The notes under the pieces were generated by a model that saw nothing but the letters and a program-made list of their open reading frames with translations, searched no databases and was not told the DNA's origin. DNA of 59,891 nt from Bacteroidales bacterium M2 (GTDB lineage: Bacteria > Bacteroidota > Bacteroidia > Bacteroidales > Muribaculaceae): the NCBI GenBank assembly GCA_001689415.1, contig LUJM01000022.1, positions 1 to 59,891 of the forward strand, read 5' to 3'. Position numbers and translations under genes: made by a program. Below are positions 1-6,005 of this stretch, one piece after another; within the stretch, counting starts at the first letter, position 1; each line of letters starts with the position of its first letter.

Positions 1-9
1 AGCCCGTGA

Positions 10-231
10 TGGGTAAATCGGGGGTTCTTCGTAAAGTTACAAAATATCTATCGAACTGTCAAACAGTTGCTTAGATATTTTCTGAATATCCCTAACTTAC
101 TTGCACAAGGTGTTGACCTGAATGATTTCCAATCAGAAAAAGATAATCTTTACACTCTCTTCAAAATCAACCATGCTTTTATAACTGACGAGCTTGAAGC
201 TGCCGACATAGATATTCTCGACAAATACTGA
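10..231 (+). pseudogene. 3' end of a broken or frameshifted gene (unknown)
   Basis: From base 10 an open frame runs to a TGA at 229-231 and its last ~55 codons read like ordinary protein (ends ITDELEAADIDILDKY). The same frame has a stop at 7-9, while frame 3 is open across the first ~70 bases and then stops. This looks like the tail of a gene whose body lies left of the window and which carries a frameshift near base 60-75. No family is recognised. A chance open frame cannot be excluded. Bases 232-357 hold nothing I can identify. Confidence 0.35.
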
Positions 232-357
232 AATCAAGACTTTGCAAACCTAATATGAACATATACCGTTAGTGGAGGACATGCCCAACCTGGCAGAGGT
301 GTGCAAGCGATTTTGTTCTCTTAAATAAGTTTTTTCATTGTTATGCAATAAGTTATT

Positions 358-387
358 TTGCATATTTGGCAATTATTATTAACTTTG
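358..387 (+). promoter_or_regulatory. Bacteroidetes-type promoter for the paralogue pair
   Basis: TTG at 358-360, 19 bases, then TAACTTTG at 380-387 matches the TTG / TAnnTTTG pattern of the Bacteroidetes primary sigma factor. Start of transcription would fall near 394, about 30 bases before the ATG at 426. Confidence 0.6.
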
Positions 388-425
388 GGAGCACGAGAAT
401 CCAAATACATTTTAAATAGAATGAG

Positions 426-902
426 ATGAGATACTTTTGTTTGGCTTTAGCATACTTCATTTGCTTGTCGGTATGTGCCCAAAAGGCTTTTATACCGCAC
501 CAAGGGCACGTATTTCTATACGATGACAAGTTTACATATAAATATTATTTCATCATTCAGGACACGGATTCTACGAATCTCGAATTTGAATTAATTGAAA
601 ATAGCCCATTCCGATTTAAAGTTAATATTAAATTAAAAAATTGCACCAATGAGCAAGGTAGCGTGGCGTGGATAAATAAATCGAACTGCGCTGTTTATCC
701 TACCGCATCCTCAGATGGGCAGATAAAGCTATATGCTGCTCATGATATGAAATCGGACTTTAAAACGTTGTCTGCAACTGTAGTTAATAAAAGCACTGCA
801 TACGTTAAAGATTTCTTTGGAAAGGAATGGTTATACGTAGTCGTGGTTAAAGATAACGAAGTTATAGGCGATGGGTGGATAAACAATTATTCTATTGATT
901 AA
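426..902 (+). CDS. Secreted protein of unknown function, paralogue 1 (SH3-like tail)
   Basis: A 158-residue protein with an N-terminal signal peptide (hydrophobic to about residue 18, ending CAQ). The body is predicted beta-rich, with FRFKVNIKLKN near the middle. The last ~45 residues (WLYVVVVKD...GWINNY) resemble the pattern of a bacterial SH3-like fold: tryptophan, valine run, then Gly-Trp-Ile. It is clearly related to the next gene, with matching FRFKVN, W-x-(N/D)K-x-NC and GWI blocks, so the two arose by duplication. They are 12 bases apart and probably cotranscribed from the promoter at 358-387. Base composition is A+T-richer than the core genes to the right, which fits an accessory origin. 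No function can be assigned. Confidence 0.75.
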   Translation: MRYFCLALAYFICLSVCAQKAFIPHQGHVFLYDDKFTYKYYFIIQDTDSTNLEFELIENSPFRFKVNIKLKNCTNEQGSVAWINKSNCAVYPTASSDGQIKLYAAHDMKSDFKTLSATVVNKSTAYVKDFFGKEWLYVVVVKDNEVIGDGWINNYSID

Positions 903-914
903 ACAGAAAATAAG

Positions 915-1433
915 ATGAGACCTATAGCATACACATTATTACTCATACTTTTGTTCTTCAGTCATAAAGCATCTGCTCACGAGGTCGCTCTAAATACTGA
1001 GAGTCAAGTAATGCTCTACAATGATGCATACGGAGCCGATATAATATATGTAATAGTTCAGAAGTTCAATGAGGATGATTTGGCTGCGTTTGTTGACATC
1101 CTTGAAGACGGTGTTTTTCGATTCAAGGTTAATGTCACCCTCTATTCTTCAAATAACGAGCTCCAGAAAATTACTGGGTGGTTGGATAAAGTAAATTGTG
1201 TCGTGTTCTTGCGTGCTAACACTTATGAAAACGGGGACGCAATATTACATGTGCATTCAGCCCCCGATGCCGATTCCGATTACACTTCTGTCAAAGTCCA
1301 TGTCGGTTCTGATGTTGGCTATGTGGTTCATTGTTCAGGAGATTGGTATTATGTTGTGATAGAGAACGATGGAGAACTTTATCAAGGTTGGATAAGCCGA
1401 TATTGCCCCCATATTCTTAATTCGTGTACATGA
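915..1433 (+). CDS. Secreted protein of unknown function, paralogue 2 (SH3-like tail)
   Basis: A 172-residue protein with a signal peptide (to about residue 21, ending ASA). Shared blocks with the upstream gene are FRFKVNVTLYS, GWLDKVNCVV and a C-terminal YVVHCSGDWYYVVIEND segment followed by GWISRYC. The spacing of Trp, Val run and Gly-Trp-Ile suggests an SH3-like domain as in secreted cell-wall or periplasmic binding proteins; this is inference from pattern only. It carries more cysteines than paralogue 1, including two close to the C-terminus. It is the second gene of the pair. Confidence 0.75.
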   Translation: MRPIAYTLLLILLFFSHKASAHEVALNTESQVMLYNDAYGADIIYVIVQKFNEDDLAAFVDILEDGVFRFKVNVTLYSSNNELQKITGWLDKVNCVVFLRANTYENGDAILHVHSAPDADSDYTSVKVHVGSDVGYVVHCSGDWYYVVIENDGELYQGWISRYCPHILNSCT

Positions 1434-1454
1434 GAAATTTTTTGCTGGAGTATG

Positions 1455-1553
1455 ATAGGAGCTTGGCTCTCCGAGACAAGCCTCGATAAGGTGTTGGTAT
1501 TTAAAATATTAGCATTACTTGCCGAGGCTTGTCTCGGAGAGCCAAGCTCCTAT
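1455..1553. repeat. Perfect 31-base inverted repeat (BIME-like palindrome)
   Basis: Bases 1455-1485 and 1523-1553 are exact reverse complements (31 of 31), separated by 37 A+T-rich bases. Each arm contains its own small palindrome (TCTCCGAGA flanked by CTTG and CAAG), so the whole can fold as one long hairpin or as two back-to-back hairpins, like REP/BIME elements. No T-run follows, so it is not a typical terminator. No target duplication is visible. It lies in the 322-base gap 1434-1755; the rest of that gap (1554-1755) shows only two loosely similar stretches near 1575 and 1660. Confidence 0.9.
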
Positions 1554-1755
1554 TGTAAGCACTCTTTTGGCTTAAGTTAATAGCATTGAGGCGCGACCCT
1601 ACGAGAGGGCATGTTAGTTGGACATAATTAGCAAGTTGCATCGTGTATCTAACGACCCTTAAGTAAACAGCATTGACCTGCGAACGTAACCGTAACCTTA
1701 TCATAGATGCGCAAGAATTAGAAGGAATAGTAGTATTGGGTAAAAGTAAAAAACG

Positions 1756-2427
1756 ATGAGAAAAATTTTTGCATTTATAGTCATTACCTTTACAGCTACG
1801 GCTGTATTTAGTTATGCATGTCCACGCCAGGATGTGCAGAATGATAAGAGCGATGAGATTATGTGCTTTTATCATTTGGGAAGATTAAACGACTCAAGAG
1901 ATAGTTTGGAAATACATTACACAAGTATAGGCGATACTATCGACACTCTATTCCGATTGCCCATTTATAGGTTTACAAAGGAGGGGGACTCCACCCTTTA
2001 TCAGCGATTATTTGACAGTATGCTTTTGTATGATTCATACTCGTCAATGACATTGTGTAAAATAGGAAAAGACAATAGCGTGTTCCTTGGTGTGGAATTT
2101 GGTAATGACACTACATGTCAGAGTTTTAAAGGTGTGTATCTGACTGATGTGAAAAACAAACCTATGATTATACGAGAGGTTGAAGATTCTCTGCTGACAA
2201 AGTTGGGACTTGAAAGAAGTAATGATTCCATCGTGGTTAATGTGCATTGTGGCATATATCCATTTTTCGAAGATGAAAGATCTGGATTATACGTATATTT
2301 AAGGTTTATGGAACAAAACAGTTGTAGTCTAATCGGCCCATATAATCGAGGGTGGCATGTATTGTTTGAAGAACAAGATACTACACTGCGTAAACACTTC
2401 AAATGGATACTTGAATATAAAAAATAA
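1756..2427 (+). CDS. Secreted protein of unknown function
   Basis: A 223-residue protein with an N-terminal hydrophobic signal (residues 4-20) followed by a lone cysteine in SYACPRQD; the residues before it are not a good lipobox, so secretion to the periplasm is likelier than lipidation. The rest is soluble, rich in Asp, Ser and Tyr, with no motif I recognise. No good promoter or ribosome-binding site is visible just upstream; the large inverted repeat lies 200 bases before it. Composition is A+T-rich like the paralogue pair, so it seems part of the same accessory patch. Confidence 0.65.
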   Translation: MRKIFAFIVITFTATAVFSYACPRQDVQNDKSDEIMCFYHLGRLNDSRDSLEIHYTSIGDTIDTLFRLPIYRFTKEGDSTLYQRLFDSMLLYDSYSSMTLCKIGKDNSVFLGVEFGNDTTCQSFKGVYLTDVKNKPMIIREVEDSLLTKLGLERSNDSIVVNVHCGIYPFFEDERSGLYVYLRFMEQNSCSLIGPYNRGWHVLFEEQDTTLRKHFKWILEYKK

Positions 2428-2530
2428 TAGCGAACAAGCTGTGAATTGTACTCAAAACACGAAAGTGAGGAAGTATAACAAAGAATTCGCTGATTTGACG
2501 GAAAATTTGCGAAATAAATCTTCGGTAAAT

Positions 2531-2561
2531 TTGTGCAGGTAAAATGTTTTTTGTAATTTTG
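2531..2561 (+). promoter_or_regulatory. Promoter of rpsU
   Basis: TTG at 2531-2533, 20 bases, TAATTTTG at 2554-2561: an excellent match to the Bacteroidetes consensus. Transcription should begin near 2568, about 38 bases before the rpsU ATG. Confidence 0.8.
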
Positions 2562-2605
2562 CCGCGCTAAACTATAATCGACAACAAAAAATATAACAAT
2601 ATAAT

Positions 2606-2797
2606 ATGATCATCGTACAAGTAAAAGAAGGCGAGCTCATCGAACGAGCTCTCAAAAAATTTAAACGTAAATTTGAGAAAACCGGTATTGTAAAAGAACT
2701 CCGCCGTCGTCAGGCATTCCAGAAACCTTCGGTAACCAACCGCAAGAAAATGATGAAAGCTGTTTACGTACAGCAGCTTCGTGCCGTAGAAGATTAA
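2606..2797 (+). CDS. rpsU: 30S ribosomal protein S21
   Basis: A 63-residue, strongly basic protein with the S21 signature (VKEGELIERALKKFKRKFEK, then a basic helix with VTNRKK). S21 sits on the 30S platform near the anti-Shine-Dalgarno region and takes part in initiation. Length is usual for Bacteroidetes. It has its own promoter at 2531-2561 and a hairpin terminator at 2831-2862, and precedes xerC and the hibernation factor, a neighbourhood common in Bacteroidales. Confidence 0.96.
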   Translation: MIIVQVKEGELIERALKKFKRKFEKTGIVKELRRRQAFQKPSVTNRKKMMKAVYVQQLRAVED

Positions 2798-2830
2798 TAC
2801 TCGCCTCCGACTTACTATCAGAAAGAATTG

Positions 2831-2862
2831 CTCAATCCGGGCTTTGTCCGGGTTGAGTATTT
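2831..2862 (+). terminator. Intrinsic terminator after rpsU
   Basis: Stem 2831-2840 (CTCAATCCGG) pairs with 2848-2857 (CCGGGTTGAG, one G-U pair) around a 7-base loop, followed by TATTTTC. The T-run is short, so some readthrough is possible. Confidence 0.65.
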
Positions 2863-2891
2863 TCGTGTATTAACCTGTAATTGGTCGCTAA

Positions 2892-2919
2892 TTGCGATTT
2901 TTTTCGGCCGATACATTTG
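2892..2919 (+). promoter_or_regulatory. Possible xerC promoter
   Basis: TACATTTG at 2912-2919 matches TAnnTTTG; the nearest TTG (2892-2894) is 17 bases away, shorter than the usual 19-21. If used, transcription would start near 2926, just before the hairpin at 2946-2985. Confidence 0.35.
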
Positions 2920-2945
2920 GTAAATCCAAAATAAGTGCTTAAATT

Positions 2946-2991
2946 CGTGGCATACACCGAGGCTTTATATCTCGGTTGTGCCACGTTTTTT
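2946..2991 (+). terminator. Terminator-like hairpin touching the xerC start codon
   Basis: Arms 2946-2961 and 2971-2985 pair almost fully (CGTGGCA...CCGAG with CTCGG...TGCCACG, one bulge), loop of 9 bases, followed by six T at 2986-2991. The ATG of xerC begins at 2992. This has all the features of an intrinsic terminator, but it stands directly before a start codon, so it may act as an attenuator or limit readthrough from rpsU. Confidence 0.7.
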
Positions 2992-3903
2992 ATGCTATAT
3001 CACGCATTTTTCAACTATCTATCAGCCGAAGTCAATAAATCGTCGGCAACGGTGAGGGCCTATCGTTCTGACCTCGATGCTTTCCGCCATTTTTTAGGCG
3101 CGGAGTTGGGCAAGAGCGACGATTCGCGCGAGGTGACGCTTGCCGATATGCGACTGTGGATAAGCCAGGGGGCACAACAGGGACTCAAGTCTACGACCCT
3201 TGCCCGCCGAGAGTCGTCGTTGAGAGCTTTTTTTCACTTCTTGCAGCGGCGATATGGCATAGAGGTAGATCCTACCGACAATCTCCGTGGCCCAAAGCTC
3301 GAAAAGGTACTTCCGTCGTTTGTACCTCGCGACGAGATTGAATCTATTATCGACGGCTTCGGGTCCGATGTCGACAACGAAGATTTCGAAACCGTACGCA
3401 ACGATCTGATAGTGACCATGCTTTATACTACCGGCATGCGTGCCGCCGAGCTGGTAGGCCTGAAAGATGTTGCAGTAGATACCCGGGCGGGCGAACTAAA
3501 AGTACTCGGTAAGCGTAATAAAGAAAGAATAATCCCATTTGGAGACGAATTAAGAGCAATGATTACCCACTACCGACAGATACGCGACAAGGTGGTTCCC
3601 GATTGTAGTTCGGGTGCGTTTTTTGTGCGTGTCGGCGGAGAGGCAATCTATTACGGACTGGTGTACAAGGCCGTCCGCTCAGCGCTCGATGAAGCCAATG
3701 TGAAGTCGTCGCGCCGTTCGCCCCATACCTTGCGCCATTCCTTTGCAACCGATATGCTCAATAATGGCGCCGACCTTGCTGCTGTGCAGAAACTCCTGGG
3801 TCATGCCTCGCTTGCTACCACGCAGCGGTACACCCACCTTTCATATAGAGAACTCAAAAAGAATTATCAACTCGCACATCCACGTGCATTAAAAAAGGAA
3901 TGA
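2992..3903 (+). CDS. xerC: Tyrosine recombinase, XerC/XerD type
   Basis: A 303-residue site-specific recombinase. The N-terminal SAM-like domain (residues ~5-90) is followed by the catalytic domain with all six active-site residues: R150, K174, H245, R248, H271 and nucleophile Y280. Their spacing is nearly identical to that of E. coli XerD. Such enzymes resolve chromosome dimers at dif. I chose ATG 2992 because the protein then starts MLYHAFFNYLSAE, as XerC/D proteins do; a GTG at 2935 would add 19 residues read through the terminator-like hairpin. Its TGA overlaps the A of the next possible ATG at 3900. Assignment to XerC rather than XerD rests on context. Confidence 0.9.
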   Translation: MLYHAFFNYLSAEVNKSSATVRAYRSDLDAFRHFLGAELGKSDDSREVTLADMRLWISQGAQQGLKSTTLARRESSLRAFFHFLQRRYGIEVDPTDNLRGPKLEKVLPSFVPRDEIESIIDGFGSDVDNEDFETVRNDLIVTMLYTTGMRAAELVGLKDVAVDTRAGELKVLGKRNKERIIPFGDELRAMITHYRQIRDKVVPDCSSGAFFVRVGGEAIYYGLVYKAVRSALDEANVKSSRRSPHTLRHSFATDMLNNGADLAAVQKLLGHASLATTQRYTHLSYRELKKNYQLAHPRALKKE

Positions 3904-3905
3904 TT

Positions 3906-4199
3906 ATGGAAGTAAGAATCCAAGCCATCCACTTTGAAATCGCTGACCGCCTCACCGACTTTATAAACCGTAAAGCCGACCGTCTTGCTCGCCGTTATCC
4001 CGACCTGGTCGTATTCGAGGCAAATCTCAAAGTCGTAAAACCCGAAACAGCCATGAATAAAGAGGTTGTGCTCAATATCGCAGCGCCCGGCCACGACGAC
4101 GTAGTGGCTACCAAGGTGGCAAATACTTTCGAAGAAGCCGTAGATCTGGCTATCGAAGCTGCAGAGCGCCAACTCGAAAAACTGAAAGAAAAAAAGTAA
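3906..4199 (+). CDS. hpf: Ribosome hibernation-promoting factor (HPF/YfiA family)
   Basis: A 97-residue short-form member of the HPF/RaiA family (Pfam Ribosomal_S30AE). It begins MEVRIQAIHFEIADRLTDFI, has the beta-alpha-beta layout with the conserved AHLK-like segment replaced by FEANLKVVKPE, and ends in a basic-acidic helix (AAERQLEKLKEKK). Such proteins bind the decoding region of idle ribosomes and silence or dimerise them. ATG 3906 lies 6-7 bases after AAGGA, better than the ATG at 3900, which touches it. It is translationally coupled to xerC. A terminator follows at 4225. Confidence 0.92.
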   Translation: MEVRIQAIHFEIADRLTDFINRKADRLARRYPDLVVFEANLKVVKPETAMNKEVVLNIAAPGHDDVVATKVANTFEEAVDLAIEAAERQLEKLKEKK

Positions 4200-4224
4200 A
4201 CACACCATAACCGACATACTTTCG

Positions 4225-4260
4225 TCAGGGTTACTTTTCATCAGTAGCCCTGATGATTTC
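4225..4260 (+). terminator. Terminator after hpf
   Basis: TCAGGGTTACT (4225-4235) pairs with AGTAGCCCTGA (4243-4253, one G-U), 7-base loop, then TGATTTC. A weak T-run. Confidence 0.55.
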
Positions 4261-4275
4261 TGCGTATTATAGAAT

Positions 4276-5277
4276 ATGAAATTTTTAGCGTTTGCGGCCG
4301 CACTCCTGATTGCAGGTGTCGCTTCGGCCGAACAATACAAGGTTATAACTCCCCTGAGCAAAGACGACGACGGGGCAATGGCCTTCTTGATGAACTATGA
4401 TACCGGCGAGAGGGTAGACAGTGTTCTCGTTGCCGACGGTGTCGCCACATTCCAGGGCCAGGTCGACGAGCCATTCCTTGCCATTGTAACGGTCGACCGA
4501 AATGCACAGCCAATGTTTATTCTCGAGCCCGGTACGATTTCGTTCAATGCCACCGAGGGTGCGTTTGGAACCATGCTCAACGACGAACTGCGCAACCTTA
4601 ACCGCAAAATATCAGAGATAAAAGGACAGTACAAGACTGCCGACCCCGACACGCAGCAACGGCTGATAGCGAGCTTCGAAGCCATGCTCGACAGTACCAT
4701 GAACGCCAACAGCGACAACCCCATTGGCTATTACATCTTTATAAACGGAAGTGCCCCGCAGGCATCGGCTGCCGATTTGCGTGAAATGTTCAAAAAATAT
4801 CCTGAATTTGCCAAAGGCGCGAGGGCAAAACGCATGCTTGCTACCGCCGAGAAAAGCGAAGCTACCCGCCCCGGCAAGAAATATGTGGATTTTGCAGTTA
4901 CATACAATGGCAAGACCGAGCGTCTGAGCGACTATGTGAAGCCCGGCAAATATACCCTTGTCGATTTCTGGGCGAGCTGGTGCGGACCGTGTATGCGCCA
5001 GGCGGCTGTGCTCAAGGACCTCTATGCCAAGTACCACGACAAGGGTCTCGACATAGTGGGTGTGGCTGTATGGGACCAGCCCGAGAATACTCTTGCAGCT
5101 ATCAAATCGCACGGTCTCGTATGGCCCAATATCCTCGATGCCCAGACTATACCGACCGACCTCTACGGCATATCAGGCATACCGTGCATCATACTTATCG
5201 GCCCTGACGGCACAATACTCAGCCGCGACAAACAAGGCGAAGAGCTTGTGGCCGATGTAGAGAAATACATAAAATAG
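4276..5277 (+). CDS. Periplasmic thioredoxin-fold protein (TlpA/ResA-like, DUF4369)
   Basis: A 333-residue exported protein. A signal peptide (residues 1-18, ending ASA) is followed by a DUF4369-type beta domain (~20-115), a helical linker and a C-terminal TlpA/AhpC-TSA thioredoxin domain (~205-333). The redox motif is WCGPC, with cysteines 236 and 239. A cis-proline segment, GIPCIILIGPDG, carries an additional cysteine beside the proline, which is unusual and could affect redox behaviour. Family members act as thiol-disulfide oxidoreductases outside the cytoplasm. It stands alone between two hairpins, in a place where many Bacteroidales have tRNA genes and tuf. Confidence 0.88.
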   Translation: MKFLAFAAALLIAGVASAEQYKVITPLSKDDDGAMAFLMNYDTGERVDSVLVADGVATFQGQVDEPFLAIVTVDRNAQPMFILEPGTISFNATEGAFGTMLNDELRNLNRKISEIKGQYKTADPDTQQRLIASFEAMLDSTMNANSDNPIGYYIFINGSAPQASAADLREMFKKYPEFAKGARAKRMLATAEKSEATRPGKKYVDFAVTYNGKTERLSDYVKPGKYTLVDFWASWCGPCMRQAAVLKDLYAKYHDKGLDIVGVAVWDQPENTLAAIKSHGLVWPNILDAQTIPTDLYGISGIPCIILIGPDGTILSRDKQGEELVADVEKYIK

Positions 5278-5289
5278 ACACCACCGCAT

Positions 5290-5335
5290 CCCCGCATACG
5301 GCCTTTGCCCATTGCGGGGACTGCTGTTTATTTTG
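5290..5335 (+). terminator. Weak terminator after the thioredoxin-like gene
   Basis: CCCCGCA (5290-5296) pairs with TGCGGGG (5313-5319), 16-base loop, followed after a few bases by TTTATTTT. The rest of the gap to 5517 is A+T-rich and shows no clear promoter element. Confidence 0.45.
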
Positions 5336-5517
5336 AAGCCATAATATGCGGGTTGGTGTATTGTTGTGCCGACAATGTTACATAGGTGTTACAATTGTAG
5401 AAAGTATGTAAAATATTTAATAATTGTCAAACAATATTCCGAGTTGTCAGTTAATAATTCAGACCGGTTTCCGAGCCGGCGCTATATTTAACCGAACCAA
5501 TAAAGACCACAAGCCTC

Positions 5518-5874
5518 ATGATTACCCGGAAAGTTATTCAGACATTATATAAGAAGTATCGCAAATTGCCCGAAAGTCCCGACTGTCTCGATATGCCCCT
5601 GTTGTTTGAAAACGCATTGCAGCATAATATAAATATAGATATGGATGGCCCGGTCGATTCGTTGGTAATAGGAAGTATAAGCCCGGATTCGCCATTTCAC
5701 CGTGTGCCACTCGAAAGGATACATGCCATAGTGCCTTTTGAAGAATGGGTAGCGATAGTATTACACTCGTCGATATTATTCCTGAATCGTAAAAGCTCGA
5801 AAGTCAGCATACATGTACGCACAGAGTCCCCTTCGATATGGTCGAGGTTAGCAAATTTCCTCAGACGGGACTGA
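5518..5874 (+). CDS. Conserved-looking hypothetical cytoplasmic protein
   Basis: A 118-residue soluble protein without signal peptide or membrane segment. The N-terminal helix is basic (RKVIQTLYKKYRK); the middle has a beta-rich segment with GSISPDSPFHRVPLERIHAI; the C-terminus ends WSRLANFLRRD. I do not recognise the family. It is followed by a strong hairpin with a T-run at 5878-5928 and then dnaK, so it is probably transcribed on its own. Coding character (codon use, plausible hydrophobic pattern) supports a real gene. Confidence 0.65.
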   Translation: MITRKVIQTLYKKYRKLPESPDCLDMPLLFENALQHNINIDMDGPVDSLVIGSISPDSPFHRVPLERIHAIVPFEEWVAIVLHSSILFLNRKSSKVSIHVRTESPSIWSRLANFLRRD

Positions 5875-5877
5875 ATA

Positions 5878-5931
5878 GACTGCCACCGCGTCGGACACTC
5901 AGAATCTGACAAAGTGGCAGTCAACTTTTTT
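5878..5931 (+). terminator. Intrinsic terminator before dnaK
   Basis: GACTGCCAC (5878-5886) and GTGGCAGTC (5914-5922) pair perfectly; the loop holds a second small stem (GTCGGA with TCTGAC). AACTTTTTT follows. It closes the 118-residue gene and isolates dnaK. Confidence 0.75.
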
Positions 5932-6005
5932 GGCACGTGATTTGTTTTATTGGTAGTGACAACAAACGAAATATTAACATAAAAAATATATAAACACATA
6001 CCACT

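Noticed and set aside
1560..1710. Two similar stretches (TAAGTTAATAGCATTGAGG and TAAGTAAACAGCATTGACC) as a direct repeat
   Set aside because: Similarity is short and imperfect; it may be chance or an old duplication, not enough for a repeat call.
4200..4275. Looked for tRNA genes after hpf, as expected from other Bacteroidales
   Set aside because: The gap is too short and shows only a terminator hairpin; no TTC-loop or acceptor stem pattern was found.
5950..6005. CIRCE or sigma-32-like heat-shock element before dnaK
   Set aside because: No TTAGCACTC-N9-GAGTGCTAA inverted repeat is present and the sequence does not fit a known heat-shock promoter.
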